Assembly: GCF_004363555.1 (NCBI RefSeq)
Contig: NZ_SNZJ01000004.1
Span: 186,001-250,000, forward strand
Direction: 5' to 3'
Origin: Halomonas ventosae
GTDB lineage: Bacteria; Pseudomonadota; Gammaproteobacteria; Pseudomonadales; Halomonadaceae
DNA: 64,000 nucleotides
Shown here piece by piece: positions 18,748-27,799 of the stretch. Under the pieces are notes generated by a model. The model saw nothing but the letters and a program-made list of their open reading frames with translations, was not told the DNA's origin and did not search any database. How positions within the stretch are numbered: the stretch's first letter is position 1; each line of letters opens with the position of its first letter. The position numbers and the translations under genes were made by a program.

Positions 18748-21700
18748 TCACGGCTGGTCGGCGCCTGCCGTCCGGCGATGCTCTGCGCCACCCCCCAGCA
18801 CCCTGCGCCGCAGCCAGTCGGAGACCGCCGCGATCATGGCGTAGAAGCTCGGCACGAAGAAGCTGCCCAGCACCGCCACCGTGGCCATGCCCACCGCCAC
18901 CGTGGTGCCGATATGGTGGCTGCTGGTGTCGCTCGCCCCGGTGGCAAGCGCCAGCGGCAGGGTGCCGAAGATGAACGCCAGCGAGGTCATCACGATGGGC
19001 CGGAAGCGCAGCTGGGCCGCGGTGATGGCCGCCTCGCGGATCGTCTTGCCCTGCTCCTTGCGCTGCAGCTCGGCGAACTCGACGATCAGGATGGCGTTCT
19101 TGGCCGCCAGCCCCACCACCACCAGCATGCCGATCTCCACGTAGACGCTGGTATCCAGCCCGCGCAGCACGATGCCGCCGATGCCGCCGAGGAAGGCGAA
19201 CGGGGTCGCGGTGAGCACCGCCAGCGGCAGCGACCAGCTCTCGTACTGGGCCGCCAGGATCAGGAACACCATCAGCAGGCCGAAGACGATGGCCAGGGTG
19301 GCGGTGCTGCCCATCTGGGTCTCCTGGTAGGCGGTGCCGGTCCAGCCCATGCCCCAGTCATCGCCCAGGGTCTCCTGGACGATCTCCTCCATGGCGGCGA
19401 CCGCCTGGCCGGAGCTGTAGCCCGGTGCCGGGCCGCCCTGGAACTGGGCGCCCAGGTAGACCCCGAAGCGCGACACCACCGCCGGCTTGGCCTGGCGCTC
19501 GAGGGTCACGAACTCCGAGAGCGGGATCCGCTCGCCGTTGCCGCCGCGCACGTAGACGCTGCTGATGTCGTCCGGGGTCCGGCGGAACTCGTCCTCGTTC
19601 TGCAGGTAGACCTGGAAGTTGCGGTTCTGGTAGCTGAAGTAGTTGACGAAGCCGTTGCCGAAGGTGTTCGACAGGGTGGCGTTGAGGTCCTGGAGCGCCA
19701 CGCCGTAGCTGAGCGCCTTCTGCTGGTCGATCTCGGCCCGGTAGCCCGGCACGTTGACGTTGAAGGTGGTGAATACCCGCTGCAGGGCCGGATGCTCGCC
19801 CGCCGCCTGCATCACCTGCACCGAGGCCTGGAAGAGCTCCTGGGGGGAGGCACCCTCGAAGGACTGCAGGTAGCCGGTGAAGCCGCCGGTGGTGGAGAGC
19901 CCCATGATCGGCGGCATGTTGAAGGCCATGGCCGAGCCGCCGGGGATCTGGGCGCCCAGTTGCATCACCTGCCCCACCAGCCCCTCGGCGGTGAGCTCGC
20001 GCTCCGCCCAGGGCGCCATGTTGATGAACATCACACCCCGCGCGGTGTTCACCGCGCTGGAGAGGATGTCGTAACCGGCGACCGCCGCCACGTAGCTGAC
20101 CCCCGGGATCTCCTCGATGCGTGAGCTCAGCTCGCCCATGTAGTCCTGGGTGCGCGCCAGGGAGGCGGAATCCGGCAGCTGCACGCTGGCCAGCACGATG
20201 CCCTGGTCGGTCTCCGGCACCAGGGTCGAGGGCGTGGTCTGGTAGAGCCACCAGGAGCCGCCGATCACCAGGCCGGTGAGCAGCAGCGCCAGCCCCCAGA
20301 AGCGCACCAGCACCTTGACCACCCACATGTAGACGGCGGTGATGGCGGCGAAGAGGCGATCGAAGAGGCGCAGCGGGGTGTGGATCGCCCGCATCAGCTT
20401 CGACTCGCCCATCGGCGCCTTGTGCTTGATGAAGATCGCCGACAGGGCCGGGGTGAAGGTCAGCGCCATCAGCGCCGAGAAGGCTACAGAGATCGCCACG
20501 GTCAGCGCGAACTGCTGGTAGATCTGGCCGGTGAAGCCGCCCAGGAAGGCCACCGGCACGAAGACCGCGGCCATGATCAGCGAGGTGGCGATGACCGGGC
20601 CGCCCACCTCCTTCATGGCGCGGATGGTGGCCTGGGTGACGGTGATCTCCTCGTCCTCGCTGAGCACCCGCTCGACGTTCTCCACCACCAGGATGGCGTC
20701 GTCCACCACGATGCCGATGGAGAGCACCAGGGCGAACAGCGTCAACAGGTTGATGGAGAAGCCGAACATGTAGAAGCCGGCGAAGGTGGCCAGCACCGAG
20801 ACCGGCACCACCGACATGGCGATCACCGTGAAGCGCCAGTTCTGCAGGAAGATGAACAGGATCACGCCGACGATCAGGAAGGCCTCGATGAACACCTTGG
20901 TCACGGTGTTGACGGAGGCATCGATGAACAGGGTGGTGTCGTAGGGCACCACCTGCTCGAGGCCGGGCGGGAAGCGCCCCTCCAGCTCGGCCATGGTGGC
21001 CTTGACCGCCTCGGCCGTCTCCAGGGCGTTGGCCCCGGGCTGCTGGTTGATGATGATCGGCGACATGGCGGCGCCGTTCAGACGGGCATCCACGCCGTAG
21101 AAGGAGGCACCCAGCTCGATGCGCGCCACGTCCTGCAGGCGCAGCGAGGAGCCATCCGGGTTGGTGCGCAGGAAGATCTCGCGGAAGTCGTCGACGTCGC
21201 TGAGCCGTCCGCCCGCGGTGATGGTGTAGCTGAAGGCCCGCGGCTCGCTCTGCGGCGTGGCTGCCAGGTTGCCCGCCGGCACCTCGGTGTTCTGGGCGCG
21301 GATGGCCGCGGCCACCTCGGTGGGAGTCAGGTCATACTGCGCCAGCTTGTCCGGGTCCATCCAGATGCGCATGGCGAACTCGCCGCCGCCCAGCACCTCG
21401 GCATTGCCGACGCCGGGGACCTGGCGCAGCTCGTCGAGGATATTGAGGGTGGCGTAGTTCTGCATGTAGGTGCGGTTGTAGTCACCCTCCGGCGAGATCA
21501 GCGCCACCAGCATCAGGATCGAGCTGGAACGCAGTTCCACCTGCACGCCCTGGGCCTGCACCGCCTCGGGCAGCTGCGACAGCGCCCCCTGCACGCGGTT
21601 GTTGACGTTGATGGTGTTGATGTCGCCGTCGGTGCCGATGTTGAAGGCCACGTTGAGGCTCATGGTGCCGTTGTCGGCGCTGGTCGAGGTCATGTAGAGC

Positions 21701-21930
21701 ATGTCCTCGACGCCATTGATCGCCTCGGCCAGGGGGGCGGCCACCGTCTGCGCCACCGTCTCGGCATCGGCGCCGGGGAACTGGGCCTGCACCGAGACGG
21801 TGGGCGGCACCACGCTGGGATACTGCTCGACCGGCAGCACCCGCATGCTCATCACCCCGATCAGCGTCAGGATGATCGCCAGCACCGTGGCGAAGATCGG
21901 CCGCTTGATGAAGAAGTTGGAGAAGCTCAT
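18748..21930 (-). CDS. RND multidrug efflux permease (AcrB/MexB family)
   Basis: Proton-driven inner-membrane trimeric pump of a tripartite efflux system. At 1060 aa it matches the HAE1 family (E. coli AcrB 1049). It begins MSFSNFFIKRPIFATVLAII, and the proton-relay aspartates are D410 and D411 in GIVVDDAILVVENVER. The second half repeats the topology, ending in a TM block with GLAAKNAILIVEFA (the relay lysine). ATG 21930 overlaps the stop of the membrane-fusion gene by 4 bp, so translation is coupled. Confidence 0.96.
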   Translation of the reverse strand: MSFSNFFIKRPIFATVLAIILTLIGVMSMRVLPVEQYPSVVPPTVSVQAQFPGADAETVAQTVAAPLAEAINGVEDMLYMTSTSADNGTMSLNVAFNIGTDGDINTINVNNRVQGALSQLPEAVQAQGVQVELRSSSILMLVALISPEGDYNRTYMQNYATLNILDELRQVPGVGNAEVLGGGEFAMRIWMDPDKLAQYDLTPTEVAAAIRAQNTEVPAGNLAATPQSEPRAFSYTITAGGRLSDVDDFREIFLRTNPDGSSLRLQDVARIELGASFYGVDARLNGAAMSPIIINQQPGANALETAEAVKATMAELEGRFPPGLEQVVPYDTTLFIDASVNTVTKVFIEAFLIVGVILFIFLQNWRFTVIAMSVVPVSVLATFAGFYMFGFSINLLTLFALVLSIGIVVDDAILVVENVERVLSEDEEITVTQATIRAMKEVGGPVIATSLIMAAVFVPVAFLGGFTGQIYQQFALTVAISVAFSALMALTFTPALSAIFIKHKAPMGESKLMRAIHTPLRLFDRLFAAITAVYMWVVKVLVRFWGLALLLTGLVIGGSWWLYQTTPSTLVPETDQGIVLASVQLPDSASLARTQDYMGELSSRIEEIPGVSYVAAVAGYDILSSAVNTARGVMFINMAPWAERELTAEGLVGQVMQLGAQIPGGSAMAFNMPPIMGLSTTGGFTGYLQSFEGASPQELFQASVQVMQAAGEHPALQRVFTTFNVNVPGYRAEIDQQKALSYGVALQDLNATLSNTFGNGFVNYFSYQNRNFQVYLQNEDEFRRTPDDISSVYVRGGNGERIPLSEFVTLERQAKPAVVSRFGVYLGAQFQGGPAPGYSSGQAVAAMEEIVQETLGDDWGMGWTGTAYQETQMGSTATLAIVFGLLMVFLILAAQYESWSLPLAVLTATPFAFLGGIGGIVLRGLDTSVYVEIGMLVVVGLAAKNAILIVEFAELQRKEQGKTIREAAITAAQLRFRPIVMTSLAFIFGTLPLALATGASDTSSHHIGTTVAVGMATVAVLGSFFVPSFYAMIAAVSDWLRRRVLGGGAEHRRTAGADQP

Positions 21931-23207
21931 GAGGCGTCGTCCTCGTCCGCCTCGCCGTCCTGCTCACCGGCAGGCGGTGAACCGGCTTCCTGCTGCATCT
22001 CCTCGACGGCTTCCTGCTCGGCCTCGGACTCGGCCTGCTCGACCTCCTCGACGATCTCGCCGGCTTCGCCATCGAAGGGCTGGGGGTCGATGGCCGTGCC
22101 CGGCTCGATGCCGGAGGGGTCGCCGACCACCACCTGCTCGCCGACCTCCAGGCCGCCGCGGATGATCTGCCAGGGACCGGCCACCTCGCCCAGTTCCACG
22201 GTGCGGGCCCGAGCCACGCTCTCCTCGTCGAGCACGAACACCTGGGGGCCCATCAGCCCCTGGCCGATGGCGATCTCGGGCACCGCCAGCACGTCATAGC
22301 GCTTGAGCCCCTCCAGGCTGACCCGCACGAACTGGCCGGGCAGCACGCGGCCCTCCGGGTTGGCGAAGGTGGCGCTGGCCTGGACGGTACTGGTGGCCTC
22401 CTCCACCCGGGAGCCCAGGAAGTCGAGGCGCCCCTCCAGGGTCGGGCCCTCGGCCCCGTCCGTGCCGGGCACGCGCAGCACGGCGGTGATCGCCTCGACG
22501 GACTGCTCGCCCACCTGGCGGCGCAGCTCGAAGGCGTCGCGCTGGGGCAGCTGGAAGCGCACCTCCAGGGGATCCAGCGGGGTGATGGTGGCGAGCTCGG
22601 TGCCGCTGCTCACCAGGTTGCCGACGTTGACCCGGCTCAAGCTGATCATCCCGGAGACGGGCGCGGTGACCTCGGCATAGCCCAGGTCGATTCGCGCGCT
22701 GGCGAGTGCCGCCTCGGCCTGGGCGACGCCGGCCTGGGCGACGCCCAGCTCGGCCCGCGCCTGGTCATACTGCTGGCGGCTCACCGAGTTCTGGCTCAGC
22801 AGCCGCTCGAAGCGGTCGGCATCGCGCTGGGCCCGGGCGAGCTCGGCACGGGCGCTCTGCAGGTCCGCCTCGCGCTGGTTGACCGCGGCCTGGTAGAGGT
22901 CCGGCTCGATGGTGTAGAGCTTCTGCCCCTGCTCCACCAGCTGGCCGGGCTCGAAGTGGCGCTGCTCGAGGAAGCCGGTGACGCGGGCCACCAGGGTGAC
23001 CTCGTTGTCGCTGCGAAGCAGCGACGGGTAGGACTTCTCCAGGGGAATGTCCTGACGGGCGATCGCCGTCACTTCCACCGGGTGCGGCGGCCGCTCCTGG
23101 TTGCCGGCGGCCTGCTGGGGGGCGTCGTCCTGGCCACAGGCGGCCAGCAACAGGCCCGCGGCCAGGACGAGCAGGGTCGTCCGGCCGTGTCGGAAGAGCT
23201 TTTTCAT
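21927..23207 (-). CDS. RND efflux periplasmic adaptor (AcrA/MexA family) with acidic tail
   Basis: Membrane-fusion lipoprotein linking the pump to the outer-membrane channel; 426 aa. A signal peptide ends in the lipobox LLAAC. The coiled-coil hairpin (READLQSARAELARAQRDAD) and the lipoyl half-motifs are typical. The last ~40 residues are almost all Glu/Asp/Gln/Ser, an unusual acidic extension absent from AcrA. ATG 23207 (MKKLFRHGRTTLL) is chosen because a signal peptide starts there; the upstream in-frame ATG at 23264 falls inside the operator. Confidence 0.95.
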   Translation of the reverse strand: MKKLFRHGRTTLLVLAAGLLLAACGQDDAPQQAAGNQERPPHPVEVTAIARQDIPLEKSYPSLLRSDNEVTLVARVTGFLEQRHFEPGQLVEQGQKLYTIEPDLYQAAVNQREADLQSARAELARAQRDADRFERLLSQNSVSRQQYDQARAELGVAQAGVAQAEAALASARIDLGYAEVTAPVSGMISLSRVNVGNLVSSGTELATITPLDPLEVRFQLPQRDAFELRRQVGEQSVEAITAVLRVPGTDGAEGPTLEGRLDFLGSRVEEATSTVQASATFANPEGRVLPGQFVRVSLEGLKRYDVLAVPEIAIGQGLMGPQVFVLDEESVARARTVELGEVAGPWQIIRGGLEVGEQVVVGDPSGIEPGTAIDPQPFDGEAGEIVEEVEQAESEAEQEAVEEMQQEAGSPPAGEQDGEADEDDAS

Positions 23208-23250
23208 GGTGTCGGTCGTTCCCGTTGGCGTCGTCAGAGATGAACGAATC

Positions 23251-23276
23251 TTACATCCATGCATGTATGGATGTAA
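23251..23276. promoter_or_regulatory. AcrR-type 24-bp palindromic operator upstream of the adaptor gene
   Basis: The near-perfect palindrome TACATCCATGCA plus TGTATGGATGTA (23252-23275; 22 of 24 positions symmetric) lies 45 bp before the start codon at 23207. It closely resembles the E. coli AcrR operator (half-site TACATACATT). It probably marks an internal promoter of the acrA-acrB part of the operon. Confidence 0.7.
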
Positions 23277-23294
23277 ATATTAGGCCGCTAAACA

Positions 23295-24719
23295 TCATTC
23301 GCGGGGACGCGGCGGCTCGCCGATCTCCATGGCCCCGTCGTAACTCTCGCTCTCTTCCGGCAGGGTGAAGGAGACGCTGCCGCCGTCCAGCCAGGCGTTG
23401 ACCTCCTCCACGGCCGGCACGTCCAGGGTCCCCGACTGCTGGCGCAGGCTGAGCAGGTTGATCACGTAGTCGTAGCGGGCGCTGGCATGGTCGGCGACGG
23501 CGTTGTAGAGGTTCTGTTCGGCGTTGAGCACGTCGACGATGTTGCGGGTGCCCACCTCGTAGCCGGCGCGGGTGGCGTCCAGGGCGCTCTGGTTGGAGAC
23601 GATGGCCTGGGCGCGGGCCTCCACGGTGGAAACGTCGTTGCTGACCTGGGTGAAGCGTGACCGGACCTGCTGGACGGTATCGCGGCGCTGGGCCTCGAAG
23701 TCGTACTGGCTGGCCTCCAGCCGGTAGGTGTTCTGGCGGATGCTCGCCTGGGTACGGCCACCGGTATAGAGCGGCAGGGTGGCGCGCAGGCCGACCTGGC
23801 TGCCTGAGGTGTACCCCTCCAGGTCTTCGCGGTCGTCAGTGGAATAGTTGTAGAGGGCGAAGGCGTTGAGCGTCGGCAGGCGCTCACCACGGGCGATCTC
23901 GACACTGCTGCGCGAGACCTCGACGCCGGCCTCGCTGGCCAGCACCAGGGGGTTGTTCTCCATGGCCAGCTGCACCCAGTGGCTGCGATCGTCCGGGCTG
24001 GGCGGCTGGATGGGCACCTCTTCCTCCAGGGCATCGATGCTGGAGTAGCGCTGTCCGGTCAAGCGCTCCAGGACCTCGAAGCGCACCTGCAGGTCGCTTT
24101 CGGCGGCGATGCGGACCGCCCGGGCCTGGTCGAAGGCCGCCTTGGCCTCCTCCACCTCGGTGATTGCGATCAGCCCCACCTCGAACTGCTCCCGGGCCTG
24201 CTCCAGCTGGCGGCCGATGGCCCGCTCCTGGGCGCGCCGCGCCTCCAGCACCTCATAGGCGCGCAGGATCTCGAAGTAGGCCGAGGAGACGTCGATCAGC
24301 ACCTGCTGCTCGGTGGCGGCCAGCTGGTAGGTCTGCTGGTCGATCTGGCGCTCGGCCTGCTCGACCTCGCGCGAGTTGACGGCATCGAACAGCGCCTGGG
24401 TGGCATCCAGCGTCAGGGCGGCACTGTTGTAGTTCTCCCCTCCCGCCCTTCTTGGCGTAAAGCCGCCTGTCTGGGACTCATACTGGCGGTTATGCGATAC
24501 GTTGCCCGATGCACTGACCTGAGGCAGCAGGTCGCCGCGCTCCACGTCCCGCCCCGCCTCGACGCTGCCGGTCTGTGACCGGGCCGAGGCCAGCTCGGCA
24601 TTGTTCTCCAGCGCGTCCCGGGTGATGGTCAACAGGTCGGCCGCCTGCAGGGGCGCGGCGAAGGCCGACGCGATCAGTGCCGGCAGCAGGGCACGACGAA
24701 GGGTGCGGTGACGGGTCAT
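23295..24719 (-). CDS. TolC-family outer-membrane efflux channel
   Basis: A 474-aa outer-membrane factor. A signal peptide (RALLPALIASAFAAPLQAA) precedes two OEP repeats with the alpha-helical barrel pattern (LTITRDALENNAELASARSQ; AGYEVGTRNIVDVLNAEQNL). The second motif is the conserved TolC signature. It is the first gene of the tolC-acrA-acrB set, separated from acrA by 87 bp containing the operator. ATG 24719 has a GAGGA site. Confidence 0.95.
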   Translation of the reverse strand: MTRHRTLRRALLPALIASAFAAPLQAADLLTITRDALENNAELASARSQTGSVEAGRDVERGDLLPQVSASGNVSHNRQYESQTGGFTPRRAGGENYNSAALTLDATQALFDAVNSREVEQAERQIDQQTYQLAATEQQVLIDVSSAYFEILRAYEVLEARRAQERAIGRQLEQAREQFEVGLIAITEVEEAKAAFDQARAVRIAAESDLQVRFEVLERLTGQRYSSIDALEEEVPIQPPSPDDRSHWVQLAMENNPLVLASEAGVEVSRSSVEIARGERLPTLNAFALYNYSTDDREDLEGYTSGSQVGLRATLPLYTGGRTQASIRQNTYRLEASQYDFEAQRRDTVQQVRSRFTQVSNDVSTVEARAQAIVSNQSALDATRAGYEVGTRNIVDVLNAEQNLYNAVADHASARYDYVINLLSLRQQSGTLDVPAVEEVNAWLDGGSVSFTLPEESESYDGAMEIGEPPRPRE

Positions 24720-24751
24720 CGGGTCATCCTCGGTTTCTTTACAAATAGCTT

Positions 24752-24775
24752 TACATACATTTTCGCATGTTTCGT
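24752..24775. promoter_or_regulatory. Degenerate AcrR-type half-site before the tolC-like gene
   Basis: TACATACATTTT followed by CGCATGT, 33 bp before the tolC-like start codon, contains an exact left half of the AcrR operator and a weak right half. Confidence 0.4.
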
Positions 24776-24837
24776 TGCCGAATCCACTGCCGTGCCGGCG
24801 GGAAATGTGGATCCTTGCCGAAACTCCCGGGAAATTC

Positions 24838-24862
24838 GGCTATGCTGCCATGCAGCATAGCC
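24838..24862. promoter_or_regulatory. 25-bp palindrome before the alpha/beta hydrolase gene
   Basis: Arms GGCTATGCTGC and GCAGCATAGCC are perfect inverted repeats around a CAT centre, ending 18 bp before the start codon. It could be an operator or a leader hairpin close to the ribosome site GAGGGAG. Confidence 0.5.
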
Positions 24863-24880
24863 CACTGAGGGAGAACGCCC

Positions 24881-25804
24881 ATGGACGCTCTGGAACTCGT
24901 CAGGGTGAGGGAGCTGGAGGTCGCCGTGCGCATCTGGCACCCCGAGGCACCGCGCACCGTCATCGCCTGGCACGGCCTGGCCCGCCACGGCGGGGACTTC
25001 GAGGACTTCGCCCGCGTGCTGGGCCCCGGCTGGCGGGTCCTGGCCCCGGACACGCCAGGACGCGGCCTGTCGAGCTGGTCGCTCTACCCCGCCCACGACT
25101 ACCTCTACGCCCACTACATGAAGGTAGCAGTGGCGGTGCTCGACCACTTCGAGCTCGCGCAGGTGCCCTGGGTGGGCACCTCCATGGGCGGGCTGATCGG
25201 CATGCTGATGGCCGCCGAGCCCGAGACGGCATCGCGCATCGAGCGGCTGGTGCTCAACGACGTGGGCCCGGAACTCGACCCCGAGGGCCTGGCGAGCCTG
25301 GCCAGCTACTTCGGGGCGCCCCACCGCTTCTGCCGCTTCGGCGAGCTCGAGGCCGAGCTCAGGCGTCACTACACGGGCTTCGGCATCGAGGGCGACGATG
25401 CCTGGCGACGCCTCGCCCTGGGCAGCGCCCGGCGCCTGCCGGACGGCAGCTGGACCTACCACTACGATCCACGCATCGGCGAGCAATTCGTCCACGACAC
25501 CCCCCGCGACACCTGGGCCGACTGGGCGGCGATCCGCTGCCCGCTGATGGTCGTGCGTGGCGCGGATTCGCCGCTGCTCAAGGCCGAGAGCGTGACCCGC
25601 ATGGCCGAGGCGCAACCCGGCCTGGTCAGCCTCGAGGCGCCCGGCTGCGGGCACGCCCCGATGCTCGACCGGAGAAGCCAGGTCCGCCCCATCGCCGACT
25701 TCCTCGACCGGCCCCGCCGCCGCGTGCTGCCGGGCGCCGTCGGCGGCGCCCTGGCCTGGTGGCAGCGGGGGCTGCGCTGGCTGAAGGGGGCCGGCGCAGG
25801 TTGA
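24881..25804 (+). CDS. Alpha/beta hydrolase
   Basis: A 307-aa hydrolase of the alpha/beta fold. The catalytic triad is visible: nucleophile Ser in GTSMGG, acid Asp in VRGADSPLL and His in GCGHAPML; the oxyanion-hole motif is WHGLARHGGD. Substrate unknown. It starts at ATG 24881 after a strong palindrome and GAGGGAG ribosome site. The next gene starts 53 bp later, so it may share a transcript with the MCE operon. Confidence 0.88.
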   Translation: MDALELVRVRELEVAVRIWHPEAPRTVIAWHGLARHGGDFEDFARVLGPGWRVLAPDTPGRGLSSWSLYPAHDYLYAHYMKVAVAVLDHFELAQVPWVGTSMGGLIGMLMAAEPETASRIERLVLNDVGPELDPEGLASLASYFGAPHRFCRFGELEAELRRHYTGFGIEGDDAWRRLALGSARRLPDGSWTYHYDPRIGEQFVHDTPRDTWADWAAIRCPLMVVRGADSPLLKAESVTRMAEAQPGLVSLEAPGCGHAPMLDRRSQVRPIADFLDRPRRRVLPGAVGGALAWWQRGLRWLKGAGAG

Positions 25805-25857
25805 GCTAATGTAAAGGCACGCGGGCTGATACCATCGGCCACCATGACGCACCCGAG

Positions 25858-26994
25858 ATGCCATTGCCCATGACCGAGCCGGGCCACATCGACCAGCAGG
25901 ACGGCCGCCTGGCCATCGCCGGGGACTGGACCCTGGTGCACTACGCGGCCCTGAAGCGTCAGGTCGAGCGCCTGGCGAAGGCCCGCGAGCCCTCCCCCGA
26001 AGGGGTCGACCTCGATGGGCTCGCCGCCCTGGATACCGCCGGCGCCGTGCTGCTGATGGAGCTGGTCGGCGCCGGGCCCCTCGCCGCCATCGACGACTGG
26101 GCCCCTGACCTGCCGGAGAGCCGCCGTGCCCTGCTGCGCACCCTGGGCGAGGCCATGGCCGACAACCGGCCGCCCGAAGTGCGCCCCGTCCGGCCGCTGC
26201 GGGATACCCTGGCGCGGACCGGCCAGCTCGTCGAGGGGCTCTGGCAGCAGCAGCGCCAGCTGCTCGGCTTCATCGGCCAGGTGCTCGCAACCCTCGCCGT
26301 CACCGCCTGGCGGCCGAGCCGCTGGCGCCTCACCTCGGTGGTCGCCCAGTTGCACCAGACGGGCCTCAACGCGCTGCCCATCGTCGCCCTGCTGACCTTC
26401 CTGGTAGGCGCCGTGGTGGCTTTCCTCGGCGCCACGGTGCTGCGCGACTTCGGCGCCACCATCTATACGGTCAACCTGGTCGCCTTCGCCTTCCTGCGCG
26501 AGTTCGGCGTGCTGCTCGCCGCCATCCTGCTCGCCGGCCGCACCGCCAGCGCCTTCACTGCGCAGCTCGGCGCCATGAAGGCCAACGAGGAGCTCGATGC
26601 CGTGCGCACCCTCGGCCTCGACCCCATCGAGCTGCTGGTGCTGCCGCGGGTGCTGGCAATGATGCTGACGCTGCCGATCCTCACCTTCGTGGGCATGCTC
26701 AGCGGCATGCTCGGCGGCGCCCTGGTCTGCCTGCTGGCGCTGGACATCTCGCTCTTCCAGTTCGTCGCCATCCTGCAGCGCGACATCCCGCTCGAGCACT
26801 TCCTGGTGGGCCTCTCCAAGGCGCCAATTTTCGCCTTCCTGGTCGCGGTGATCGGCTGCCTGGAGGGCTTCAAGGTCAGCGGCAGCGCCCAGTCGGTGGG
26901 CGAGCACACCACCTCGAGCGTGGTGCAGTCGATCTTCGTGGTGATCCTGCTGGATGCGGTGGCGGCGCTGTTCTTCATGGAGATGGGCTGGTGA
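25858..26994 (+). CDS. MlaE-family ABC permease with fused N-terminal STAS domain
   Basis: Inner-membrane permease of an MCE lipid transporter; 378 aa. Residues about 1-95 form a STAS-like domain (DWTLVHYAALKRQVERLA, GVDLDGLAALDTAGAVLLMEL), corresponding to separate MlaB in E. coli. The MlaE domain follows with the hallmark GRTASAFTAQLGAMKANEELDAVRTLGLDP. Several membrane helices are visible. An alternative start at ATG 25870 removes four residues; neither has a strong ribosome site. The stop overlaps the GTG of the ATPase. Confidence 0.9.
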   Translation: MPLPMTEPGHIDQQDGRLAIAGDWTLVHYAALKRQVERLAKAREPSPEGVDLDGLAALDTAGAVLLMELVGAGPLAAIDDWAPDLPESRRALLRTLGEAMADNRPPEVRPVRPLRDTLARTGQLVEGLWQQQRQLLGFIGQVLATLAVTAWRPSRWRLTSVVAQLHQTGLNALPIVALLTFLVGAVVAFLGATVLRDFGATIYTVNLVAFAFLREFGVLLAAILLAGRTASAFTAQLGAMKANEELDAVRTLGLDPIELLVLPRVLAMMLTLPILTFVGMLSGMLGGALVCLLALDISLFQFVAILQRDIPLEHFLVGLSKAPIFAFLVAVIGCLEGFKVSGSAQSVGEHTTSSVVQSIFVVILLDAVAALFFMEMGW

Positions 26995-27797
26995 GCGCGA
27001 CACGGGCCTCGAGGGACGACACGCCGCTGATCCGGGTCCGCGGGCTGGCCAACCGCTTCGGAGCGCACAGCGTCCACCAGGAGCTGGACCTCGACCTCTA
27101 CCCGGGGGAGATCCTCGGCGTGGTCGGCGGCTCGGGCACCGGCAAGTCGGTCCTGCTGCGCAGCATCGTCGGTCTGCTGCGGCCCAGCGCCGGGCAGATC
27201 GAGGTGTTCGGCGAGGACCTGCTCGGCCTCTCGGCCGGGGACCGCTCCCGCGTGGAGCGTCGCTTTGGGGTGCTCTTCCAGCGCGGAGCACTCTTCACCT
27301 CGCTGACCCTGCAGGAGAACGTCGCCCTGCCGCTGATCGAACACATCGGCCTCTCCCGTACCGACGCAGAGGCCCTGGCCCGGGTCAAGCTGGCGCTCGC
27401 CGGCCTGCCCGGGGAGGCCGCGATCAAGTATCCCGCCGAGCTCTCCGGTGGCATGATCAAGCGGGCAGCCCTGGCGCGCGCCCTGGCGCTCGACCCGGAG
27501 GTGCTGTTCCTCGACGAGCCGACGGCAGGCCTGGACCCGATCGGCGCGGCGGCCTTCGATCGACTGATCCTGACCCTGCGCGACGCCCTGGGGCTGAGCG
27601 TCTTCCTGGTCACCCACGACCTGGACACCCTCTATACCGCCTGCGACCGGGTGGCCGTGCTGTCGCGTGGCAGGGTGCTGGTCGCCGACCGCCTCGACGT
27701 CGTCGCGGCCACTGACGACGACTGGATTCACGACTATTTCCATGGCCCCCGAGGCCGCGCCGCCCATGAGGCGGCCCACCCGGTGGAGGAGCCCTGA
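26991..27797 (+). CDS. MCE-system ABC ATPase (MlaF-like)
   Basis: Cytoplasmic ATPase energising the lipid transporter; 268 aa. Walker A GGSGTGKS, signature LSGGMIKRAALARAL and Walker B EVLFLDEPTAGLDPIG are intact. The GMIKRAALARA variant is typical of MlaF-type ATPases. GTG 26991 overlaps the permease stop by 4 bp (GTGA), a coupled arrangement. Confidence 0.93.
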   Translation: MSATRASRDDTPLIRVRGLANRFGAHSVHQELDLDLYPGEILGVVGGSGTGKSVLLRSIVGLLRPSAGQIEVFGEDLLGLSAGDRSRVERRFGVLFQRGALFTSLTLQENVALPLIEHIGLSRTDAEALARVKLALAGLPGEAAIKYPAELSGGMIKRAALARALALDPEVLFLDEPTAGLDPIGAAAFDRLILTLRDALGLSVFLVTHDLDTLYTACDRVAVLSRGRVLVADRLDVVAATDDDWIHDYFHGPRGRAAHEAAHPVEEP

Positions 27798-27799
27798 CA

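Noticed and set aside
20380-22299. 639-codon plus-strand frame opposite the RND pump genes
   Set aside because: Product is repetitive His/Asp/Gly/Gln-rich antisense sequence, and the opposite strand encodes intact acrA/acrB-type proteins.
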